Source: Edaphochlamys debaryana
Taxonomy: Eukaryota; Chlorophyta; Chlorophyceae; Chlamydomonadales
Direction of reading: 5' to 3'
NCBI GenBank assembly: GCA_016858145.1
Contig: JAEHOE010000059.1
Span: 62,001 to 126,000 of the forward strand
DNA: 64,000 nucleotides
Of this stretch, positions 47,708 to 59,700 are shown piece by piece. Every line of letters begins with the position of its first letter. The stretch's first letter is position 1. Under the pieces are notes generated by a model, which saw only the letters and a list, made by a program, of their open reading frames with translations, was not told the origin of the DNA and ran no database searches. The translations under genes and the position numbers were made by a program.

Positions 47708-50700
47708 ATGTCCGCCATCCCCTCGAGGGCGTCGCTCCTCCTCCTCCTCCTGGCGGGGACTGTGGTGCTAGCCCAGGCGCAGCCCCCACCGTCCCCGGCC
47801 CAGCCCAGCCCCAGACCGCCCCGCAAACTGCGGCACCACTGGCCGCCGCAGCCCCCGCCCGGGCCGCCCGGGCAGCCCGCTCCCCAGCCCCCCGCGGCCC
47901 CCCCGCCGGTGCCCCCACGGGAGACCCACGTGGCCAATCTGGACGAGCTCGTATCGGAGCTGATTGACTGGAACACGTGAGAAGACGAGCATTACCCTCA
48001 GGAAGCGTGTCTGCAGTGGGGGGCGAGGGGTCAGTAGCGGTCGGTGCAGGTACCAACCCCAGCACGGCCCACCATCCCCGCATCCGGCCCCTCCGAACCC
48101 TCTCGCTCCCGTACAGCTACGTCAGCGATGACTACGTGTACGGCGAAGGTTCCACCTCCGTGCTGCGACTCGTACTGGCGCCCGGCACGTACCGCCTGGA
48201 CGAGCTACGGCGGCGGTTGGAGGCCGCGGGGGCGGCCGACAAGCCCTGGCCCACCCCCGACCCAACCCCCTCTAACAACAACGCAGCCGCCCTCACCTCC
48301 CCCTCTGAGTCTGCGTCCTTTGAGGCGGGGGCTGGGACTGAGAGCAGCGAGGCCGCCACGAAGGCTGGGCCCGGGCCCGGGCCCAGATCTGGGCCCGAGG
48401 CGGGCCCGGCAGCGGTTGGCGGGGCCCGGGCGGCCGCCAGGGCCAGCTCCACGCGGCCCCTGGCTGCCCTTGTGCTGGAGCACCCCTTGGAGCTGGCGGG
48501 GGAGGGAGGGGGCGGATCTGGATCTGGATCTGGAGGATCTGGATCTGGGGGAGGGGTGGTGTTGGACTGCGGCGGGGCGGACATGGGGGCGGTACTGGTG
48601 GCGACGCGGGAGGGCGCGGGGGCGGCGGTGCGGGCGGTACTACAGGTGCGTGCGTGTGTGGAGGGTGGTGATGGGGGAGGGATGGAGGTCGAAGGGGGTG
48701 GTTGCGAATGGGGGGGGGGGGGCGGGAGTTGTCTGGGCGGACCAGGGCGCAAGGCCGCTGCACCCGCCTCGCCGCCCAACGGCTCCCCGCCGGGCCTGCT
48801 TGTCCCCTTGTCACCCAAACGCACTCTCACCCTCCCCACACCCTTGCATCTCTAACCCCACACCGCCCCGCCCCACCCCACCTCAGAACCTGACCATATC
48901 CAACTGCGGCGGCGCTGCGCCCGTGTCCGTGTGGCGGGAGGGGGAGGTGGAGCTGGATGGAGTGACTTTCACCAACAACAGGGGATACGTGGCGGGTGGG
49001 AGGAGGCGGGCGGGTGGGGGCGTGGGTCGGTGGCTGGGCCTGAGGTTTGGGTGGGGACCGCATGCCGAATCCCCCGGTATCCACTCGCGCTCATTCTTAT
49101 CAACGGCCCGCCCCCAACTTCCTGACGCCCTCGCCAGCGCCCCCCCTCCCTCCCTCCCCCTCCCCTCCCCCCTCCCCCTCAAAGGCGCCCTGGCCCTCCT
49201 CCCCGACTCCCACGGCTCCCTCCTGGTGACCCGCTGCGCCTTCCTGGGCAACATGGCGCGGCTGGAGCGGCCGGCGGACTATGCGGACGACTACTACTAT
49301 GGTGGGGGGGGAGGAGGGGGGCGGGGGTAGAGGGGGAATTGGAGGTGTAGTGGGGTAGCGGCGGGCGGGGAAGGGGGGGAGGTAGAGGGAGAGGGGGGGC
49401 GCGGACTAAGGTAGGGGGAACGGGGGAGGTAGAGGGGGGAGGGGCAACATGGCACATGCGCTGCGGCCGGCAGCCTACTCGGACAAATTGTACTACGGTG
49501 TGGGGATGAGGGGGGGGGGCGGAGGGGGGATTTTGAAAAGGGAGTAGGGGTAGCGAGGGGAGGGGCGGGGCCGCAGTCGGGCTACTCAGATGAGGTGGAG
49601 GGGGGGAGGCAGAGGAGGAGAAGGGGCGGCTGCTGTGGCCCGCAGGCTACACAGGTGACTACTGCTGTGGTGGGAGTTGCGGGGGATATAGCGGGTAGAC
49701 GGGGAAACCTTTTCAAGCGGGAGAGGTGGGGTGGACGGGGAGGCAGGGGAGGCAGGGGGCTGATAGGGGTGGGCCCCTGCTCTGCCAGCGTTTGACCCCC
49801 TCCCTCCGTCATTCCCCTCCCGTCACGCCGTCGCCCCCCAACCTGCGGCCGCTCGTCGCAGACTACGGTAGGTGCCGGACAGGGCCCGGAGGGGCCCGCA
49901 CAGGGTCCGGAGCGCCGTAGGGGCCCGCATTGGGCCTCGAGGGGCCCGCATTGGGCCTCGAACGGGCCCGACCATGCCATGAGACTCAGATGCCTCTCCC
50001 CCTCCATCCTTCAGCCCCCATTTCCTTCTGTCCTATGTCTGCCCCCTCTTGCCTCTCCTTCCCCCCCAGACTACTACACGGTGGACCACCGCCACCCCCA
50101 GCACCCTGCCTCCGCCATCCACTTCGAGCTGGGGAGGGTCAGGTGGGGGGGGGGGACAGGGGTGGGGGGAGGGGAGGGGTAAAGGGTCGGGTGGGGTGCG
50201 GGGAGGGGTGGGGGAGTGCAGCTGGGGTACTTTTGGGCTACCGGACGTGAGGGGCCACGGGTGGCTCTTGGCACGGCCGGGTAAAGGGGGGGTTGCACAC
50301 AGGGGGAGGGCGCGAGGGGGAAGGAGGCGGCGGCGGCAAGGCAGGAGGCGAACTTTTGGCTGCGAAATGGAGGCGGCCATCTATCGGTAGGGGTCGTGTT
50401 CGTTGCTCCCCGCACGACCGCACTCTTCGCTCTTACAGCCCCTGTCTGTTTCTTCCCCCTGCCCCCCACCCCACCCCGCCACACCCTGCTGTCCTGCCAG
50501 CATCCGTGACTCCCTGTTTGTTGGCAACGGGAGGGAGGAGGGCGTGCACTACGAGAACGCCACGGTGAGGGGGCCCCGGAGTGGGGCGGGGCTGGGGGGC
50601 AGCGGTCGGTACGGTTCATCTTAGCAAGGTGGGAAGGCGACCTGCAGGCATGGCTTTCGCCCTCTTCCTTCCTTTGTCCTATCCGCCCCCATGGCCCCCT

Positions 50701-53700
50701 CTCCCCCTTTCTCCCCCCCCAGACCAGCGCCCCCATCACCCTGGCCTGTGTGGATGCCCCGGGTGCTCCGGGGGGGGTAGGCGCGGGGCTGTTGGTCAGC
50801 GGCAGTCGGTTCGAGGTGCGTGGGTTTGTGGGGGGGGGGGGGGCGGGAGGGGTATGTGCAGAAGCTGGGGCTTCAAGGGGGGGGGGGGGAAGCGTGGGTC
50901 CAGGGGTGGGTAGGTGAGGGTATGCACGTGCTCGGGGCCACGTGTAGAGGCAGTGTGTGTGCTGACCCCAATTAGTATTACGGCGGTTTAAGGTGTCTGG
51001 GTTTGTGCGAGAGCGGGGTCTTGGTGGGGACGGCGGGGGATGAGTGGGCCCGGGGGGATTTGGCCAGGGGTGAGGTGTGTGGGGGGAAGGGCACGCGCAG
51101 GGGTCCGGGCCGCGCTAACTGTGAAGGGCCGCTCAACCCTCATCCCCGCCCGCCTCCCGCCCCCTTGTCCCTCCCCTTACTCCCTCCTCCGTAAATCCCC
51201 CCCTCCCTCCTCCCTCTCCCTCCCCCATCCCCCATCCCCATTCAACACCCAGAACAACACGGGCCTGTGGGCCGGCGTGCTGCACCTGCAGCAGGCCCCC
51301 GCATCGGCACAGGCCGGGGGCGGAGGGGGCGGAGGGGGCGGGGGGGCGCACTGCGTCGCAGCCTTCGTGCGGGGCTGTGTGATGGACGGCAACCAGGGGG
51401 AGCATGCGGGGGCGGTGCACGTGGCGTGAGTGGGGGGGCATGTGGGGGGGGCATGTGGGAGGGGCATGGGGGGGGCCGGGGAAAAGGGGTGTCTGCTCGG
51501 GCTGGGGCTGGACTGGCGTGAGTGGGGTTGTGGGGGGGGGCAGTAGAAGGGCGGGTGATAGGGCTTGGCTTGGGTGGGTCCGGTGAGAAGGGATGTAGAG
51601 GGGGGGACTGGCATTGAAGAGGAGGGGTGGCTACCGGTACCTGAACATCCCCTGCCCGTTCCCCCGTCGCCGTTCCCCTCCTCCTCACCCCCCTCCTCAC
51701 CCCCCTCCTCCCTCCTCCTCCCCCTCCCCCCCTGACAGGTGTGAGCTGGGCGCCGCCTGCGCTCTCACCTTCAATGATACGGCGGTGGTGGGCACCGTCA
51801 CGGCGCAGTCGGGGGCGCTGCTGACGCGGGGGCAGGGCGTGACGGTGCAGGTGGGAGGGGGGTAGGGTTGTGTTAGGGAACGAGGAAACCGTAAGCAAGC
51901 GGAACGCCCGGCGGTAGGGATGTGTGTGTGTTGGAGGGGTGGGATTGGGGTTTGCCGGAGGGGTAAGGCGATGAGAGGAGGGGTGAGCCAGTCGGGGGCA
52001 CTGCTGACGCGGGGGCAGGGCGTGGCGATGCAGGTGGGTGGGGTGGATTGTATGGTTGGGAGGGTGGGGGTGGTAGACTGGTAGTTGGGGGGAGGCTTTG
52101 GATGGGAGCAAAGGGCGGGTGGGGCAAAGGGCGGGTGGATGCAGGGGAAAGGACGCCGGGGAGGGGGTAGGGGGATCCTCACGGTGCGGGTGGGCGGGGG
52201 TTTGAGGGGGTCTAGGCAAGGGTTTGGGTAGAGTGCGATGGGCTAGGAGGCGGGGGCGAGGGGGTGAGCGAGGGAGCGGGGCAAGCCATGGGGTAGCGGG
52301 GACAGGGTGTGGCAGGAGGAGGGGAGGCAGAGGGGATGGGAAAGTGGGGCAGGTGGAGGGTGGAGTGCGATGGGCACTGAACGAGGCGGGGGCGAGGGGG
52401 TGAGGGGGTGAGGGGGTGAGGGGGGGGGGGGCACGGAACCAGCACGCAAGGCACAGGGGCCAGCTACTGGGGGTGGGGAAGGTAAAGGGTGGAGGGTGGG
52501 GCAGAAGGAGGGAAGCGATGGCCGCGGTGCGTTAGCATTCCTTCCCCCGACCACCCCTACCTACACCCCTCTACCGACACCCCCTTTCATTTGCCCCCCC
52601 TTCCCCCCCCCCACACCCTTTCCACCCACCCCCCCGCTAGATCAACAACGCCACCTTTGCGCACAACAGCGGCGGCGCCTTTGGCTCAGTCAACACAGCC
52701 ACCGCCATACGCGGCTCGCTGTGGGTCGGGCAGGGGGTGGGGTTAGCCTTTCCTCTGGAGTGTGTCTAGATCAGATCTCTTCTGGTTCTGGTGAAACGGG
52801 GCAGGCCGTTAACGTCGGTCGGGCGTACGTGTCCAAATGCCGCCGGCCCTACGAAGCCGTCGGCGTCAGCAAGCCGTCATTCACACACGGCAGGCACCAT
52901 CACGGCACCATGACTCACACACGGCAGGCACCATCACGGCACCATGACTCACACACGGCAGGCACCATCACGGCACCATGACTCACACACGGCAGGCACC
53001 ATCACGGTACCATGACTCACACACGGCAGGCACCATCACGGCACCATGACTCACACACGGCAGGCACCATCACGGGCCTGCGTTTCTGATTTCCCATCGA
53101 CCCCGTGGTTCTCGCCTCTTAGCACCCTCGCCTAAGCCCCCCCCCCTTGCCCTCTGCCCCCCCGGTTTCTGCAGGGCAGGGGCTGCGGGGGTCGCCTTTC
53201 CTCGGGTGTCTGGACCCGGGCGAGTCTCGTCTTGCCAGGCTTCCTGCCTCCCTCAAGGCCCCCCCCCCTTGCCCACACCCCTACCCTCTGCCCCCCCAGG
53301 TTTCTGAACAACACCGCCCGAGCCTTTGGCGCCCTCTCCCCCTGGGGGGGCACGCTGGAGGCGGGTCTGGGGGGAGGGGTTAGAACAGCAGGGGGTTGGA
53401 GGGAGGCAGCCGAGGAGGGGGACAGGGTTGGCACGGATGCTTTGGGACCGAACGGGCGGATCCCAGGAGTGTGTGTGGGGTTTCTTGCTCCCCCCCACGC
53501 GACCGTTGCCTACCCTGCCGTACCCACACTGCCGTACAGGTGTACGACACCCGCTTCATCGGTAACGCCCCCCTGCTCAACCTGACCAAGGTTGGGGCGG
53601 TCATACTCAACAACGCGTTCGGGTGAGCGGGGTCATGCGGGAGTGTGAGGGTAGCGGGTAGGGGGTAGCGGGTAGGGGCGGGGTAGGGGGGTTTGAAGGG

Positions 53701-56700
53701 GAGGGGGGAGCCCTGTGTGTGTTGCCACGCCACGGTGGCGAGGCCCTGACGGCTCCAAACGTAGCGATCGCTCGCTCGCTCCTGTCCATCACCCCTGCGG
53801 TTACAGGGAAGCGTAGCGGCGGATTAACGAACGGCCGAAATCCCTTTTCCCTACTCCCCCCTCCCGCGATTACCTTCGCTCCCCCCATGCGCCCCCTGCC
53901 CCCCTTCCCCCTCTTCAAAGCAACCGCTTCGTCAACTGCTCCTTCATAGGCAACAAGGAGCACGCCGGCAATACACACACGTTTTGCCCCCCTAACCCCT
54001 CTGCCCCGCCCCCCAGCAACCGCTTCGTCAACTGCTCCTTCATTGGCAACAAGGAGCACGCCGGCAATACACACACGTTTTGCCCCCCTAACTCCTCTGC
54101 CCCGCCCCCCAGCAACCGCTTCGTCAACTGCTCCTTCATTGGCAACAAGGAGCACGCCGGCAATACACACACGTTTTGCCCCCCTAACCCCTCTGCCCCG
54201 CCCCCCAGCAACCGCTTCGTCAACTGCTCCTTCATTGGCAACAAGGAGCACGCCGGCAATACACACACGTTTTGCCCCCCTAACCCCTCTGCCCCGCCCC
54301 CCAGCAACCGCTTCGTCAACTGCTCCTTCATTGGCAACAAGGAGCACGCGCTCTTGGTGTCGGCCTCGGACGTGGACCTGCAGGTGAGGGGGGGGAGGGG
54401 GGAAGAAGGGGGGGAAGGGGGCGGGGGTAAACGTTTGTGTATGGGCTTTTGTGTGGGGGGAAGGGCGGGGCGAACGGGGGACTGGGATGAGGGCGGCACT
54501 GGATTCCAGCCCACCGGGAGTTTGGCCGCGGATGGGTGGAGCCAACGATCCTGCAACCGCCCTCCCCCCCCAGGACTGCACCTTTCGCTACAACACCTTC
54601 TCCCCCCTTACCTCCCCTCCCCCCCCTCCCCCTCACACACACAGGACTGCACCTTCCGCTACAACACCTTCTCCCCCACCGCCGCCGACGAGTCCGGGGC
54701 GGCACTCAAGCTCTTCTACTCCGTGCTGGGGACACGCGTCATTGTGGGTTGGGAGGGGGTGGGGAGGGGGTGGGGGGGAGGGTAGGAGGGGGGTGGGTGC
54801 TGGGTGCTGGGTGCTGGGGACGCGCGTCATCGTGGTTTCCTTTGGGGGGGCTTTGAGGGACGCAAAGGGGTTCGAAGGGGCCAAAAGGGAGCAGGAAGGG
54901 GTGTGTGTGTGGCAGCAGGCAACCGCTCCACTCTTTTCACTCCCCTTTCACTCCCCTTCCACTCCCCGTTCACTCCCCTTTGACCCCCCGCCCCTCCCCT
55001 CTCCAGAACTGCACCTTTGAGGACAATGTGTCAGCCGTGGGCGGGGCGCTGGTGGCCTTTCTAGCCAAGCGCACGCCCATCAAGAACTGCACATTCGCGC
55101 GGTGCGTGGGCCCGGGGCTGGGCCTGTCGTGGGCTGGGCTGGGCCCGGGTGAGGTCCAGCCGGGCCTGTGGCGGGCCTGGACGTTCGGCTTTGCCTGGCC
55201 AGCAGGCGACCCTGCCCGACCCCTCGTCCTCACCCTCTCCGTCTGCAACGGACCGTGCCACATTCACCCCTGGCTGGGCCTGGACCTCACCGGGCCTGGC
55301 CTGAGAACGTGGGGCGCTGGTTTGCGCTCATGTCTTGACTGTACGCTCTCCTCCGCCCCCCCATTCACCCCTTACTACCGTATCTCCCACGACTTCACGC
55401 GAATTACGTCCCCCCACACTCTGTCACGTGCTCCCTACCCCCCAAACCTATACCCTAAAACCCATTCCCCCATCCCCACCTTGCAGCAACCACGCCCTCT
55501 CCGGCGGCGCCATGCTCCTCAAAGCGCCCATGGCCGCCCTCACCGTCGCACACAGCACCTTCTACGACAACCGGGCGTACGACAGCGTGGCGGCGCTGTA
55601 CGCCGCACTGTCGTACACGGAGGCGGTGGCGGCGCTGGAGGTGGCGGCGGAGGGGACCAGGTGGGTTTGGGGCGCCGGAGGCTGTGGGGGGAGGGGGGCT
55701 GGGAAGGAGCTGGCGGGGCAATGGGGCTGCGGGGGCGGATGCGGGCAGCGAGCGCTGCCCTGTGCTCATGGGTCAGGTGGAGCAGGTCGGGTGGGGGAGG
55801 GAATCTTTCCGTCGTATCCTTACAACACTCTCGTTCGACAATCCCGTACTGTCGTACAAAACCCCCGCGCCGTCGTACAGGCTGGCGGCGGCGCTGTACG
55901 GCAACACGTCACGCGCGGCGGGCGCCACGGCGGCGCTGGCGGCGGCGGTGGCGGCGGCGACGGCGCTGGCGGCGGACCCTTTTGGCGGATCTCCGGCGGC
56001 CGCCGCCGCCGCCGCTGCCGCCGCCGCCGCCCCCTCCGTGGAGGAGTTGCTTCCGGCGGAGAGCTGCGGGCCGGGGTCGGGCGGGGCTGTGTGCGTGCGT
56101 GGCTCCAAGGACACACCGGTGCGAGTGGGGTGGGGATGGGGGTGGGGTGGGGTGTGGATGGGAGTGTCAGGGGATCAAGGGCCCTCTCCTCAACCTCCCC
56201 TCACTCTCCGCTCAGCTACAACTTACCCCCGCCCCTTTACACACACCGACACAGATCCTCCTACTCAACCCCATCTTTCCGCCTCTGCCCCCCTACCCTC
56301 CTACCCCTCCCTCCCCCCTCAACCCCCAGACCGTACCCACTGACAACCCCCCCCTCCCCTCCCCCCAGATGATCTTCTCCAACTGCACCTTCCTAAACAA
56401 CTCCGCCGCCCTGGGGGGGGCGCTGTTCGCGGGGGCCTCCTCGCGATGCGTGGCGGCGGCGGGGTGCTACCGCCTGGAGCTGGGGGCGGACGTGGTGCTG
56501 AGCGGTAAGGGGGGGGGCGGGGCGGGGGGGGGGGGGGGGGGTAAAGCGTGTGTGTATGGGGCAGGGCGGGGGGGGGCGGCGGGGGGCTACCGGCTGGAGC
56601 TGGGGGCGGACGTGGTGCTGAGCGGTAAGGGGGGGGGCGGGGGGGGGGGGGGGTGGTAAAGCGTGTGTGTATGGGGCAGGGCGGGGGGGGGGGCGGCGGC

Positions 56701-59700
56701 GGGCTACCGGCTGGAGCTGGGGGCAGACGTGGTGCTGACAGGTGAAGGGGGGGATAAAGGAGGGGGAGGTGAACGGAGGCCACTCCGAGCTCCTTAGCTC
56801 CTGACCCGCTGACGCTGACAGATGCCTTGAGGCCTCCTCGGGGCAAGGCAAAGCCGGTGACGCCCCCCTGCTCTATCTCTGCGTTGTCCCCCTCCCTTCC
56901 CCCCCGCAGGCAACCATGCCACCCGGGCCGGCGGCGGCCTGTACTACCTGTACGAACGTACGGTGTACATCAACTGTACGACACCCGCGCCGCAGCTGGC
57001 GCCCGAGGCCGCGCCGGGCCTGCTGGCGTCGCTGCGGAACCACACGTGGTCGTACGACATCGTGGGCGAATCTGATTCCAGCTCGTCCAGTACGACGGCG
57101 TCCGACGTGATGACGTCATCCCCCTCGGTAGCTGAAGCGGTGGCCCAGGTGGGAGGGGGCGGGGGGGGGGCCAATGGGAAGGGGCCATGGCCGACCTGCC
57201 AGCGTGCCCCCCCTACACCGGACGGCGGGGGTGGGGGCGGAGGCGGGTGGGCGGGGCCGACGGAGAGAAGCAGCAGTAGGGATGAAGACACCACACAGGG
57301 CCCCCCTCCCAAACTTTTGTTAGCCAATTAAACCAAGCCTGCAGAGGATCCCGGCTGGCCCAGGGCCCCTGCCACCGCACCTGTGGGGGGACAGATAGCG
57401 GGAGCCTGCACGGCACTGCCGCAGAGCTAGGTGGTTTGCAGGATCCTGGATCCTGCATCCTGGATCCTGCATCCTGGATCCTGGATCCTGGATCCTGGTA
57501 CATCACACCGGTCAGAGTCTTTACACCACGCCCTGCCACCCGTCACGCTGCCCCTGCCGTACGCAGCTGCACGTCAGCGACGTGGAGTTTGCCGTACCCT
57601 GCGCCGCCTGGACCCAGAACACCGTGTCGTACGGCGGGTACGGCCCCGCCATCGCCTCGTCCGCCTTCTACCACGTGGCACGCATGACTCACACGCACCA
57701 ACCGCCGCCGCCGCCTTCGTCATCCTCCTCCTCGTTAGTAAGCGCCTCTTCATCACCGCCGCCCGCTATCACTTCAACGCCAACCATGACTAACCCCATG
57801 CGTCATCGGTCGCTGGGTGCCGTACTGTCCGGCCTGGCGTCACGTGCGGCGGTGCTGCCACGGCTGCTGCAAGCGGCGGGGTCCGCCGCCGCCAGCCCGC
57901 CGCCGCCGCCGCCGTCGCCGCCGCCCCGCCCCGCCTCGCCGCCGCTGCACGCATCCAACGAGGACATCACCATCGACGTCACCGTGTACGACCTGTACGG
58001 ACAGCAGGTGCGTACGGCACGTACAACACGGCTCGCTCGGTCCTGTCACCTCACCCTGCTGCCAAGCGCTTGGGGCCCCCCTTGGTCGGGTCACCCGCGC
58101 CTACGCCGACTCGGCCCCCTGCACCACTCCCCCTCTCCCCCCCTCTCCCTCCCCCCTCCCCCCTTACCTCCCCCCCCCTCCCCCTCCCCCCCCTGTCAGG
58201 TCACCCGCTCCTACGCCGACTCGGCCGTGTCCGTGTCCGCCCACTCCACCAACGTGTTGGGGCAGAGCACGGCGGAGACGGCCGGGGGGGTGGCGGCGTT
58301 CACGGCGCTGCGAGTGCGGGACAAGGTGGGGGGGGCGTGGGGGGTGGGGGGATTGGGAGTGGGGGGTGGGGGCAGTGTCTGTTCCTGGCGGAGGGAAAGG
58401 GCAAGGGGTTGGGGAGGGCAGGGGTGGCGGCGTTCACGGCGCTGCGAGTGCGGGACAAGGTGGGGGGGCGTGGGGGGTGGGGGGATTGGGAGTGGGGGGT
58501 GGGGGCAGCGTCTGTTCCTGGCGGAGGGAAAGGGCAAGGGGTTGGGGAGGGCAGGGGTGGCGGCGTTCACGGCGCTGCGAGTGCGGGACAAGGTGGGGGG
58601 GGCGTGGGGGGGTGGGGGGATTGGGAGTGCGGGGTGGGGGGATTGGGAGTGGGGGGTGGGGGCCAGTGTCTGTTCCTGGCGGAGGGAAAGGGCAAGGGGT
58701 TGGGGAGGGCAGGGGTGGCGGCGTTCACGGCACTGCGAGTGCGGGACAAGGTGGGGGGGCGTGGGGGGTTGGGGGTGTGGAGGGTGGGGTTGTGGGGTTT
58801 GTAGGAGGGGGGTGAGAGCGGTGTGCCCCGTCCTTGCCTCGGGTGCCCCGGGGGTCTTGGGCGCATGTCTGCAGTGCCACGCAGTGACGCACACGACGAC
58901 CCCTCTCTCCCCCTCCTCCCCCCCCTCCCCTCTCCCCCCCCTGAAAGGTCAATGCCTCCTACACGGTGCACTTCCACGCCAAGACCTCCCTGAGGGACCT
59001 GGGGGAGGCGGAGCTGGTGGTGGGTGCGGGTTTGGGAGATGAAGGGACACGGGTCCTTGGGCCTTACCGGTACTGGTGCCGTACTGGTGCCGTACGGTAT
59101 GTATCCCATCCTGCTTGCGTGGGGGAGGCGGAGCTGGTGGTACACGGACAAGGTTGGATTTGGCGCAGGCCCTGACACCCGCTCCCCCTTCTCCGCCTGA
59201 GGCCCGAGTCCCTGCCGCTCCCCCCTCCCCCCCTGATCCCCCTCCCCCCCCGCCACCCCAGGTGAACCTCCGCGCCTGTCGAATCAACGAGGCACTCGCG
59301 GTGTCAGGTGGGGGACTGGCGGGTTGGGTGACGTGTCAGTCAGGGTACGGCAGGGTACGGCGGGAGGCATCACGTGGCCACGAGGAAGGCACGCGGGAGC
59401 GCCAGCCGCCGCCAACCACTGCCAGCCACTTAAACCTCTCCAAACCGCCCCAACCCCACCGCCCTCCCCCCTGCCCCTCCTGTACTCACCCTCTATCCCC
59501 CCCCAAACCTCCCCCCCCCCCTGACAGGGGACGCCTGCTCCCCCTGCCCCGAGGGCTCCTTCCTGCTCCTGCCCGGCACCGCCTGCGCCCCCTGCCCCCC
59601 CGGCGGGGTCTGCAGCAGCGGGGCCCTGGGCGGGGTGGTGGTGCCGGCGGAGGGGTACTGGCACTCCACGCCCCTCAGCGGGAACCTGGTGGTGAGGGGG

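Noticed and set aside
54043..54387. Plus-strand tandem-repeat protein (ATRSTPAIHTRFAPL repeats)
   Set aside because: It is a different frame of the 96-bp array; the real exon frame gives the FxxN motif and joins in phase on both sides.
53614..54581. Minus-strand repeat protein across the 96-bp array
   Set aside because: Antisense shadow; repeats of period 96 keep every frame equally open.
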